From: Nitriliruptoraceae bacterium
GTDB taxonomy: Bacteria > Actinomycetota > Nitriliruptoria > Nitriliruptorales > Nitriliruptoraceae
Direction of reading: 5' to 3'
Length of the DNA: 5,313 bases
Assembly (NCBI GenBank): GCA_003554005.1
Contig: PWEU01000222.1
Span: 1-5,313, forward strand
Part shown: positions 1 through 5,313 of the stretch, piece by piece
How the letters are laid out: each line of letters starts with the position of its first letter
Position numbering within the stretch: position 1 is the first letter of the stretch
Program-made: the position numbers and the translations under genes
The notes under the pieces: model-generated
Database searches by the model: none
Told to the model about the DNA's origin: nothing
The model's input: the letters and a program-made list of their open reading frames with translations, nothing else

Positions 1-495
1 CGCGTCGAGGTGGAGGTCCACGGCCGGTCGCTGCTGCTGGCCAACACCCACCTGGCGTTCCGGCGACGTCATGGTCGGCTGCGGATCCAGCAGGTGCGCC
101 GGATACTCGAGGCGCTGCCGACCGGCACCGACGGGGCCGAAGGCGCTCACGGCAGGGGGGACGAGACCGCGACCCGCCCGATGGTGCTGGTCGGTGATCT
201 GAACGCAGCAGCGCGGAGTCGGGCGGTCCGGCGTCTCCTGGCCGCCCCACCTCGAGGCGCCGGACTCCGCGACGCCCAGGCCGCGGCGGCCGGTCGCCCG
301 AGAGCGACCTTCTCCTTCGCCAACCCCTTCGCCAACCAGCACTGGCTGCTGGGGCGACGCGTCGATCATGTGCTCGTCAGTCCCGATCTGCGGGTCCTCG
401 ACGCGCGACGGGTGCTGACCGGCAGGGACGCTCCGGTGGTCTCGGATCACTACGGGGTGCGCGCCGACCTGGCGATCCCACCCGCCCCGAGGTGA
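1..495 (+). CDS. Endonuclease/exonuclease/phosphatase (EEP) superfamily protein, C-terminal part (5' partial)
   Basis: The frame is open from the first base, so the start lies outside the window; the internal GTG at position 10 is probably not the start. Numbering visible residues from base 1, the EEP hallmarks appear in order. These are the strand LLLANTHLAF (H17), VLVGDLNA (D66 and N68, the metal and catalytic pair), RRVDHVLVS (D122, H123) and VSDHYGV (D149, H150, the terminal Asp-His dyad). The protein stops 14 residues after this dyad, a normal family end. In this fold the residues coordinate a divalent metal and hydrolyse phosphodiester or phosphomonoester bonds. Members include nucleases, sphingomyelinases and phosphoinositide phosphatases, so the substrate cannot be told from this half. 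The loop between H17 and D66 is long and Gly/Glu-rich. The gene has no obvious operon partner downstream. The superfamily call is secure; the specific function is unknown. Confidence 0.87.
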   Translation, partial: RVEVEVHGRSLLLANTHLAFRRRHGRLRIQQVRRILEALPTGTDGAEGAHGRGDETATRPMVLVGDLNAAARSRAVRRLLAAPPRGAGLRDAQAAAAGRPRATFSFANPFANQHWLLGRRVDHVLVSPDLRVLDARRVLTGRDAPVVSDHYGVRADLAIPPAPR

Positions 496-591
496 GTTCC
501 CGCGCCATCACGAGCGGTGCAGCGCCAAGGGCCCGCGTTGTTCGCCATCGGGTTCGTCGGATCGGTGAGCCTCGTCCGCGACCGGTTCGAT

Positions 592-610
592 CACGATGCG
601 CAGCATCGTG
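592..610. repeat. Perfect 8-bp inverted repeat (hairpin or operator-like palindrome)
   Basis: CACGATGC and GCATCGTG flank a three-base GCA spacer, giving a perfect 8-bp stem. No T-run follows, so it is not a classical terminator. It lies about 100 bases after the EEP stop. It could be a weak terminator of that gene, a repressor half-site pair, or chance. The structure is read directly; the role is not known. Confidence 0.5.
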
Positions 611-653
611 TCCTGTTCACCGAGGAGGCCGACGAGCCGACCCGGGTGACCGG

Positions 654-669
654 TCTGTACCTCTGTACC
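654..669. repeat. Tandem duplication of an 8-mer (TCTGTACC x2)
   Basis: TCTGTACC occurs twice in direct tandem and is followed by a further TC. Eight is not a multiple of three, so the duplication would shift any reading frame crossing it. It coincides roughly with the point where coding-like bias fades in the open plus-strand frame. It may be a slippage scar in non-coding DNA. Confidence 0.55.
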
Positions 670-940
670 TCGCTGGACCGGCTGTCTCCGACCAGCCGAC
701 GAACGGCTGTCGCGATCGCCTGCAGCACGCCGTCGGGTCGGTGCCTGCCGCTTCCCGATGCCTCAGACGCGCGATGGACCAGCCACAGCATCCGCCTGAC
801 CGTGCCTTGTCCGGGCAGTGCTGCGATGCCACCTGGCTCGGATCACGCAGAGCAGGAGCGCTTCCTGGGCCGCGCCGGGGGTGGGTGTGTCGGGGTGGGT
901 CGTGGTCTGACGGCCCCATCGTCGGCGGGTGCCGGAAGGG

Positions 941-1551
941 ATGGGGGTGTCAGCGTCTCAAGACGGTCCTGAGCCTCACGCTCTTGGCGGTGTTGCTGTC
1001 CAGCACGGGGGTGATGGCTGCCGGCCGCTTCTCTGACGTGCCCACCGACCACACCTTCCACGACGAGATCGCCTGGTTGGTCTCAGAGGGGGTCACGACC
1101 GGGTTCGACGATGGCACCTTCCGCCCCACCGTCGCCGTCTCCCGCCAAGCCGCCGCCGCCTTCCTCCAGCGCTACACCACCGACACCCCACCCGGACCGG
1201 ACCCCGACCCTGTCCCCGATCCGGCACCCGGTGGCTGCCAGGCCCCGGCGATCATCCTCGAGAGGTCTGGCTCTATGGACACGCCGGGCGCGGTGAACGC
1301 CTACAGCCTGGATCTGCAGGAGGGGCAGCGGGTGTCGTTCGAGAACGTGAGCAGCGACTACGGGATGTCCTGGCGTCTGGTCGGTCCTGCCCCACTGGGC
1401 ACGATCTTCGACACAGGACGGACGCCCGCGAGCACGACCGACCAGGTTGTCACCTTCGAACAGGCCGGCACCTACACCCTCGAGCGCTACCGGGGGGTCC
1501 ACGAGAACCGGCACCTACCACTTCCGCATCCACGACGTCACCGGCGCCTGA
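941..1551 (+). CDS. Secreted single-SLH-domain protein with beta-sandwich-like C-terminus, apparently frameshifted
   Basis: Three parts can be read in one frame from about 957. A signal peptide (LKTVLSLTLLAVLLSS, ending near VMAA) comes first. One SLH (S-layer homology) domain of about 50 residues follows: GRFSDVPTDHTFHDEIAWL, then GVTTGFDDGTFRPTVAVSRQ and AAFLQRY. Next are a Pro-Asp linker (PGPDPDPVPDPAPG) and a beta-rich domain (AYSLDLQEGQRVSFENVS, then EQAGTYTLERYRG). The matching end, TGTYHFRIHDVTGA and stop at 1549-1551, lies in the +1 frame past a six-G run at 1492-1497. Removing one G joins them. No good start fits the signal peptide: ATG 941 fits only with one G removed from the run at 943-947, while GTG 885 is in frame but gives a long polar leader. 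The architecture suggests an exported, wall-associated protein, although one SLH copy is fewer than the usual three. It may be a pseudogene or carry sequence errors. Confidence 0.62.
1492..1497 (+). other. Probable frameshift site in a G6 homopolymer
   Basis: Before this run the coding frame reads EQAGTYTLERYRG. After it, that frame becomes HENRHLPLPHPRRHRRLRP, which is Arg/His/Pro-rich and looks like non-coding translation. The +1 frame instead gives STRTGTYHFRIHDVTGA and a stop. The 11-mer CCGGCACCTAC occurs at 1465-1475 and 1508-1518 and encodes GTY in both copies. The copies are 43 bases apart, which becomes an in-phase 42 once one G is removed. The change is either a true mutation or an assembly error. 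Confidence 0.65.
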
Positions 1552-1677
1552 GACCGCCATCACGGCCAGCGGCCGCCGCGCGACGGATGGGCAGAGCGGC
1601 GGCCACCCAGGACCGGACGCCGAGCACTCCGCGCACCGCGACCGCTCGATGGCCGGTGCCCCACGCCACCCACCTGA

Positions 1678-1905
1678 TCACCTCACCCCGCCCCAGGAGA
1701 CGCCCGGTGCACGCTCCCGTCGGAGCCGGACCGTGCCATCGCCATCGGGGTCGACACCCGGGTCGAGCCGTTCATCATCATCGACCTGTCGACCGATGAG
1801 CCGTTCCGTCGCTCGGTCCGTTCCGAGCCACGAGGAGACCGAGTCCTCCCGGATGGCGAGCTCTGCCACCTGGCGGCTGACCTCGGCAGCTACCGGCAGA
1901 CCGAG
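1678..1905 (+). other. Start-less coding-like extension of the cysteine-rich frame
   Basis: The frame of the gene at 1906 stays open back to a TGA at 1675-1677. This upstream part has strong G/C bias at third positions and reads like protein: CTLPSEPDRAIAIGVDTRVE, then EPFIIIDLSTDEPFR, then VLPDGELCHLAADLGSYRQ. It has no ATG, GTG or TTG; the only conceivable start is a CTG in DLSTDE. None of the three plus frames further upstream shows a signal peptide. I infer that the true N-terminus was lost by truncation or a frameshift, so that 1678-2283 is one broken gene or one with a sequence error. Confidence 0.5.
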
Positions 1906-2283
1906 GTGGAAGCCGTCGAGGTCCAGCCGGGACATCACCCAACCATAGAAGCCGCGATCTTGGCCTGGTGGGACGAGCAGGGCTTCCAGGGCGTGTGGTG
2001 CTCCGACCCGTCGGATCTCACCTACGACTGCTGGGAGGCCTTCTACGACGGCGAGGACGTCTTCGCTGCCGACATCGCTCGTCTCGACCAAGCTCGGCTC
2101 TACTCCGTCGGACAACGGCGAGGCGGGGACATCGACAGGGGCTACTGCATGGACGTTGGAACCCTCGATGCTGAGGGGAACTGTCTCCTCGAGAAGGTCC
2201 CCGGACCGGTCGGCTTCGTCGACTGCAACTGGCGCGGCCTGGTGGAGGGCGAGAACTGCAACGACGTGTGCGGAGGCTGTTGA
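1906..2283 (+). CDS. Cysteine-rich protein of unknown function (125 aa from the only standard start; probably N-truncated)
   Basis: I do not recognise this protein. From the GTG at 1906 it has eight cysteines in 125 residues (GVWCSDP, TYDCWEAF, GYCMDVG, GNCLLEK, FVDCNWR, and the end ENCNDVCGGC). The open frame upstream adds two more. The rest is acidic and aromatic (AILAWWDEQGFQGVW, then AFYDGEDVFAADIARLDQ). Many scattered cysteines in an acidic protein suggest an exported, disulfide-bonded domain, but no signal peptide is visible; the closing CxxxCGGC could equally be a metal site. The start has no Shine-Dalgarno sequence, and coding bias continues upstream of it, so the true start is probably not 1906. 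The third codon position on this strand is much the richest in G/C and the second the poorest, which favours plus over the longer antisense frame. It follows the SLH gene on the same strand. Confidence 0.5.
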   Translation: MEAVEVQPGHHPTIEAAILAWWDEQGFQGVWCSDPSDLTYDCWEAFYDGEDVFAADIARLDQARLYSVGQRRGGDIDRGYCMDVGTLDAEGNCLLEKVPGPVGFVDCNWRGLVEGENCNDVCGGC

Positions 2284-2335
2284 GACTCGGCCGATCGCTC
2301 GGTGGCGGCGATCCATGCGAGCGCCGCGGCCCACA

Positions 2336-2370
2336 CCGACCCGGTGACACGCTTCAATGTCCACCGGCGG
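2336..2370 (+). terminator. Imperfect hairpin after the cysteine-rich gene (possible terminator)
   Basis: CCGGTGACA (2341-2349) pairs with TGTCCACCGG (2358-2367), leaving one bulged C and an eight-base loop. Outer CCG (2336-2338) and CGG (2368-2370) can extend the stem past a two-base bulge. It begins about 50 bases after the TGA at 2281-2283. No T-run follows, which is common for GC-rich actinobacterial terminators. A short GGGGC/GCCCC hairpin at 2369-2382 overlaps its 3' edge and could compete with it. The pairing is visible; the function is inferred. Confidence 0.35.
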
Positions 2371-2465
2371 GGCACACGCCCCTAGTCGGACGCTGCCGTG
2401 ACTCGTAGCGTCAAGCTGTCCCTAGGACGCCAGGGAGCGGGAGCGGCCGACCGGGTCGCCGTGGA

Positions 2466-2472
2466 GCGGGAG
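2466..2472 (+). promoter_or_regulatory. Shine-Dalgarno site of the WS/DGAT gene
   Basis: GCGGGAG ends seven bases before the ATG at 2480. This supports that start over the in-frame ATG at 2495, which has no comparable purine-rich site. The segment GGAGCGGGAGC also occurs at 2434-2444, so the purine-rich stretch is duplicated upstream. I could not identify a convincing -10/-35 promoter between 2284 and 2465. Confidence 0.6.
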
Positions 2473-2479
2473 CACGTGC

Positions 2480-3880
2480 ATGGCGAGCACGCGGATGTCG
2501 ACGGCTGATGTGGCCTGGCTCAACATGGACCGGCCCACCAACAGCATGGTGGTCAACGGGGTCATGTGGTTCGACGAGCCCGTGGACTGGGATCGTCTCC
2601 GCCAGTTGTACGAGGAGCGGTTCCTCGGTCCGTACCCGAAGTTCCGCCAACGGGTGGTCGCACCATCACTCGCGTTCGGACGCGTGCGCTGGGAGGACGA
2701 CCCGACCTTCGACCTCGACCGTCACCTCCTACGGGTGCGCCTCCCGGCTCCAGGTGACCGCGCGGCCCTCCACCGCTACGTGAGCGAGCAGATGAGCCGG
2801 CCTTTGGACCGCGACCGACCGCTGTGGGAGACGCACTTGGTCGAGGGCTACAACGGCGGCTCGGCCGTCTTCAGCCGTATCCACCACGCCATCGCCGATG
2901 GCGTCGCGCTCATCCGACTGCTGCTGTCGATGACCGATGACCAGGCGGATGAGACGCTGTTCCTGGCCCACGACCTCGAGGAGCCGGTGCGGGACCGGTC
3001 CCTGACCCGACGGGTTCGCGGGATGGTGTCGGATGCGGTCAAGGTCTCAGGACAGCTCGCCCACGAGGGAATGGAGGTCCTGACGCAGCCGTCCAGGGCC
3101 GTCCAACTCGCCGAGTTGGCGTCGGCCGGGACCACGGCCCTTGGCAAGGCCCTGTTCCTACCACCTGACTACCGGACCGTGCTGAAGGGCCAGATGGGCA
3201 CGAAGAAGCAGGCGATGTGGTCGGACCCCTTCGACCTCGCGACCGTGAAGGCCATCGGGCGTGCCCACGAGGCGACGGTGAACGATGTGGTCTGCACCGC
3301 CGTCACCGGAGCGCTGCGCACCTACCTCGAGCACCGCGACAGCCTCACCGAGGAGATCCGGGCGCTCGTGCCGTTCAACCTGCGTCCGCTGGATGAGCCC
3401 CTCCCCCGCCCCCTCGGCAACAAGTTCGGGGTCGTGTTCCTGCCTCTCCCGATCGGCATCGCGGACCGAACGGAGCGACTCGCCGAGATCAAGCGGCGGA
3501 TGGACGCGATCAAGAACTCAGCTGAGGGCGTGGTCGCCTACGGGATCCTCAGCGTCATGGGCATGACCCCAGTCCAGATCGAGAAGGTCGTCGTCGACCT
3601 GTTCGCGAGCAAGGGCAGCCTGGTCCTGACCAACGTGCCCGGGCCGAGGGAACCGGTCTACCTGGCGGGTACCAAGCTGGCGGGCATCATGGGCTGGGTG
3701 CCGGCCTCTGGAGGGGTCGGGCTCGGGATGAGCATCTTCAGCTACGACGGCGACCTGACCGTCGGGATCTCCGCGGATGCCCGGCTGGTCCCCGACCCCG
3801 AGCGTCTGGTGGAGGCCTTCAACGCCGAGCTCACGGCGCTGCTGAAGGAGGAGCACCACCCGGAGATCCACGTCGGCTGA
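2480..3880 (+). CDS. Wax ester synthase/acyl-CoA:diacylglycerol acyltransferase (WS/DGAT family)
   Basis: This 466-residue protein has the usual bacterial WS/DGAT length and layout. The N-terminal acyltransferase domain begins DVAWLNMDRPTNSM and carries PLW at 114-116. The catalytic motif HHAIADG is at 135-141, where the second His (H136) is the expected general base. The C-terminal domain (DUF1298 type) holds NDVVCTAVTGALR (N268, D269), VPFNLRP, LGNKFGVV, LTNVPGP (383-389) and GLGMSIFSYDG near 414-424. All family motifs are intact. The family transfers acyl groups from acyl-CoA to diacylglycerol or fatty alcohols, making triacylglycerol or wax esters at the inner membrane and lipid-body surface. 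Paralogues differ in substrate preference, which the sequence does not settle. It has its own ribosome site, a 196-base leader and a terminator-like repeat at its stop, so it is probably monocistronic. I give no symbol because actinobacteria often carry many paralogues. Confidence 0.94.
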   Translation: MASTRMSTADVAWLNMDRPTNSMVVNGVMWFDEPVDWDRLRQLYEERFLGPYPKFRQRVVAPSLAFGRVRWEDDPTFDLDRHLLRVRLPAPGDRAALHRYVSEQMSRPLDRDRPLWETHLVEGYNGGSAVFSRIHHAIADGVALIRLLLSMTDDQADETLFLAHDLEEPVRDRSLTRRVRGMVSDAVKVSGQLAHEGMEVLTQPSRAVQLAELASAGTTALGKALFLPPDYRTVLKGQMGTKKQAMWSDPFDLATVKAIGRAHEATVNDVVCTAVTGALRTYLEHRDSLTEEIRALVPFNLRPLDEPLPRPLGNKFGVVFLPLPIGIADRTERLAEIKRRMDAIKNSAEGVVAYGILSVMGMTPVQIEKVVVDLFASKGSLVLTNVPGPREPVYLAGTKLAGIMGWVPASGGVGLGMSIFSYDGDLTVGISADARLVPDPERLVEAFNAELTALLKEEHHPEIHVG

Positions 3881-3933
3881 CGGCCCGCGAGACCCTCGGC
3901 TCAACGGCGCAACGCCGGGAGGGACGCCGTCAG
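3877..3933. terminator. Bidirectional terminator between convergent genes
   Basis: Three nested inverted repeats are visible. The outer pair is CTGACGGC (3877-3884) with GCCGTCAG (3926-3933). The middle pair is CCCTC (3893-3897) with GAGGG (3919-3923). The inner hairpin is CGGCG-CAA-CGCCG (3905-3917). The outer arms contain the TGA of the WS/DGAT gene (3878-3880) and the complement of the TGA of the opposite-strand membrane-protein gene (3930-3932). Because the structure is symmetric, transcripts from both sides would fold alike, as expected of a shared terminator. No T-runs are present. Confidence 0.6.
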
Positions 3934-4346
3934 TCGCGCCCGACACCGCGTGGCGCCTGGGAGCTGCGCTTGCCGCCACCCAGCACGTCGGCCAGCGCGA
4001 CGGCCAGCAACGAGCCCGCAGCGAACCCCGGCACCACCCACAGGATCGGCAGCAACTCATACCTGATCGCGACCGCACCCGCAGCGAACGCCCCCAGGAC
4101 CGAGAACACCGCCGGTAGCGCCAGCCACCAACGCCGCAGCCCGGCGATCCCTCCGACCAGCACTCCGATACCCATGGTGGGGATCAACAGCAGCACACCC
4201 CAGAGCGGCGACGGCTCGTCGGGACCCGTCACCACGGTGACGTAGATCTGAAAGGCGGCGAAGAGCGTGAGTGCGGTCACGACGACCGCCGTCAGCATCG
4301 CCACCAAGAGCAGTGCCAGCCAATCACGCCACGACCGCGCAGGCAT
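3930..4346 (-). CDS. Small four-helix integral membrane protein of unknown function
   Basis: From the ATG at 4346 the protein is 138 residues with four predicted helices: about 9-36 (WLALLLVAMLTAVVVTALTL and on), 48-70 (LWGVLLLIPTMGIGVLVGG), 74-94 (LALPAVFSVLGAFAAGAVAI) and 98-121 (LLPILWVVPGFAAGSLLAVA). Basic residues at the N-terminus (MPARSWRDW), the RR after helix 2 and the basic tail (GGGKRSSQAPRGVGRD) place both ends inside by the positive-inside rule. I recognise no catalytic motif and no family. I chose 4346 because GGTGAGG lies just upstream and the reading frame beyond it looks non-coding. A GTG at 4355 is a close alternative; the longest frame, from 4481, would add an implausible polar leader. 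It converges on the WS/DGAT gene and lies downstream of the VWA gene on the same strand, possibly co-transcribed with it. Confidence 0.72.
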   Translation of the reverse strand: MPARSWRDWLALLLVAMLTAVVVTALTLFAAFQIYVTVVTGPDEPSPLWGVLLLIPTMGIGVLVGGIAGLRRWWLALPAVFSVLGAFAAGAVAIRYELLPILWVVPGFAAGSLLAVALADVLGGGKRSSQAPRGVGRD

Positions 4347-4502
4347 GGGCCTCACCCCCGGTGCCTCACGCTTCCCAGCGTGGACGGCCGAGGACTGGCG
4401 CACCAGAGCCGAAAGCATCGTCCTACCGACCGGCGACCGCTGGGTGCAGATCCCGGAGCGTCCCGGGGCGCCCGCCGACACGCTCAGCGACCGCCCGGCG
4501 CG

Positions 4503-5313
4503 TCACCGCTCGTCGTGGCGCCGGCGGTGCCGCTTCAGCTCGTGGGAGCGGTAGTGCAGCCGCTTGCGCATCGCCGCGGAGTAGGTGGCGGTGTCCAGCT
4601 CATCGCTCGTGTTCTCGAGCAGCTCAGCCTGGCGGAGCAGATCCTCCGAAGCCCCGGAGCGCGGTGCCACCTCCCGTAGCTGCTGGACGGTCTCCCGCAG
4701 CAGGTGGGCAGCAGCCTCGTGTCGACCGTCGTCGGCCAGCTGCCGGGCCCGGTCGGTCGCTCGGGCCGCGGCCAGCACCACCACCTCGTCGGGGACCTCC
4801 GGGTCCGGCGCCGCCTGCGCGGCCTCCTCAGCAGATACCGCGTTGACCAGCAACGGGAAGCTCGTCTGGTGGCTGACGACCTCCTCCCCCACCGTCACGT
4901 AGCGCAGGACCAGCTCCGCGATCTGTTGCACGCCGAGGCTGACGAGGTTCGGGATGTGCAACCGCAGCACGAGCCGCAGACGCTGTCCGGAGAAGGCGTC
5001 GCCGAGCTGGACCTGGACGCCGCCTTCCACCGCCACCGACGGGTAGTCGTTGAGCACCGCGAGCAGCTGCATCTCCCTGGCTGGACGCAGCTCGACGCTG
5101 ACGTTCTGGGCCACGACGGACACGAGGTCGTCGAACTCCTCGGAGAAGATCGCGGGGATGTCCTCCGCCGACTCCGCGAACCATCCGCGCCCACCGCCGG
5201 CGTCCGCGATACCCGTCAGCAGCTCCTCGGCGAAGTTGTCGCCCACCCCGATGGTGGTCGTGGAGATGCCGTGCTGCGCGGTGGTCCGTGCCACCGAGGT
5301 CAGCTGCCCCGCC
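4503..5313 (-). CDS. VWA-domain protein, C-terminal part (5' partial)
   Basis: The frame runs off the right edge with no start; the GTG at 5294 is internal, because AGQLTSVARTTAQHG continues the domain. Counting from that GTG, residues 1 to about 65 are the last part of a von Willebrand factor A domain: ISTTTIGVGDNFAEELLTGI, ADAGGGRGWFAES, then DIPAIFSEEFDDLVSVVAQN. The MIDAS DxSxS motif would lie outside the window, so metal binding cannot be judged. Residues 66-152 are beta-rich (VQVQLGDAFSGQRLRLVLRL, then GVQQIAELVLRYVTVGEE). Residues 167-230 are helical and Ala/Glu/Arg-rich, like a repeat-type helical region. The tail is very basic (KRLHYRSHELKRHRRRHDER). VWA followed by a beta domain and a helical tail is, to my knowledge, a known layout of uncharacterised actinobacterial proteins. 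Role unknown; protein-protein interaction is likely. Confidence 0.85.
   Translation of the reverse strand, partial: AGQLTSVARTTAQHGISTTTIGVGDNFAEELLTGIADAGGGRGWFAESAEDIPAIFSEEFDDLVSVVAQNVSVELRPAREMQLLAVLNDYPSVAVEGGVQVQLGDAFSGQRLRLVLRLHIPNLVSLGVQQIAELVLRYVTVGEEVVSHQTSFPLLVNAVSAEEAAQAAPDPEVPDEVVVLAAARATDRARQLADDGRHEAAAHLLRETVQQLREVAPRSGASEDLLRQAELLENTSDELDTATYSAAMRKRLHYRSHELKRHRRRHDER

Larger units (their letters stand above)
496..940. other. Gene-poor stretch, no confident gene
   Basis: About 445 bases separate the EEP gene from the secreted-protein gene. On the plus strand, the frame of the EEP gene stays open after its TGA as far as the TGA at 970-972, with a possible GTG at 517. The first 60 or so codons have a coding-like third-position GC bias (for example PALFAIGFVGSV, then HRVLFTEEADEP), but the bias fades after about position 690. 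There is no Shine-Dalgarno site and I recognise no family. It could be a decayed gene fragment or a chance open frame. Minus-strand frames here are rich in Arg, Ser, Pro and Cys and look like shadows. The stretch also holds the inverted repeat at 592-610 and the tandem 8-mer at 654-669. Confidence 0.5.

Noticed and set aside
584..592. A T-loop-like GGTTCGATC, considered as part of a tRNA
   Set aside because: The flanking bases ACCGG and ACGAT do not pair as a T-stem, and no acceptor or anticodon arm could be built.
492..1799. A single 435-residue plus-strand protein
   Set aside because: Only the middle (about 957-1500) looks like protein. The first 150 residues and the tail after 1500 are Arg/Pro/Ser-rich, and the true C-terminus continues in another frame.
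2293..2313. A GATCGC/GCGATC stem after the cysteine-rich gene, considered as a terminator
   Set aside because: It has only six base pairs and a nine-base loop, with no extension or T-run; the hairpin at 2336-2370 is stronger.
1678..2364. A 228-residue minus-strand frame opposite the cysteine-rich gene
   Set aside because: It shares codon boundaries with the plus frame, but its third positions correspond to plus first positions, which are much less GC-rich. The codon pattern fits plus-strand coding.
3518..4078. A 186-residue minus-strand frame overlapping the WS/DGAT 3' end
   Set aside because: It overlaps an intact WS/DGAT domain and the membrane-protein gene in another frame, and shows no domain of its own.
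4347..4481. The longer N-terminus of the membrane protein from ATG 4481
   Set aside because: The extra 45 residues are polar and non-conserved-looking, while a better ribosome site precedes ATG 4346.
4347..4502. A promoter for the membrane-protein gene in the gap after the VWA gene
   Set aside because: I found TAGGAC as a possible -10 element but no matching -35 element at the right spacing, so I do not call it.

Overview
The window is GC-rich DNA in which the convincing reading frames put G or C at nearly every third codon position. This codon pattern, a WS/DGAT acyltransferase, an SLH-type secreted protein and a VWA-domain protein with a basic tail together suggest a high-GC actinobacterium. 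A deep-branching, environmental lineage (Nitriliruptoria- or Acidimicrobiia-like) is my guess; nothing in the window fixes the taxon.

Layout from left to right. (1) 1-495, plus: the C-terminal part of an endonuclease/exonuclease/phosphatase (EEP) superfamily enzyme, cut by the window edge. (2) 496-940: no confident gene, but a perfect 8-bp inverted repeat and an 8-bp tandem duplication. (3) About 941-1551, plus: a small secreted protein with a signal peptide, one SLH domain, a Pro-Asp linker and a beta-sandwich-like domain. Its 3' end reads correctly only if one G is removed from a six-G run, and its start has a similar problem at a five-G run. (4) 1678-2283, plus: a cysteine-rich frame with good coding bias but no usable start for its first 228 bases. 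It is an unrecognised, possibly broken or N-truncated gene. (5) 2284-2479: intergenic, with a hairpin and the Shine-Dalgarno site of the next gene. (6) 2480-3880, plus: an intact WS/DGAT-family acyltransferase, the best-supported gene here. (7) 3877-3933: nested inverted repeats that take in both stop codons of the convergent genes, a likely bidirectional terminator. (8) 3930-4346, minus: a small four-helix membrane protein. (9) 4503-5313, minus: the C-terminal part of a VWA-domain protein, cut by the right edge and upstream of the membrane protein on the same strand.

No pathway links all these genes. The WS/DGAT gene looks like a stand-alone unit making neutral storage lipid. The two minus-strand genes may be co-transcribed, but 156 bases separate them. 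The stretch 941-2283 looks like an accessory patch of secreted-protein genes in decay, or one carrying homopolymer sequence errors. I saw no mobile element, CRISPR array, tRNA or rRNA, and no clear new system; the most unusual objects are the cysteine-rich frame and the apparently frameshifted SLH protein.
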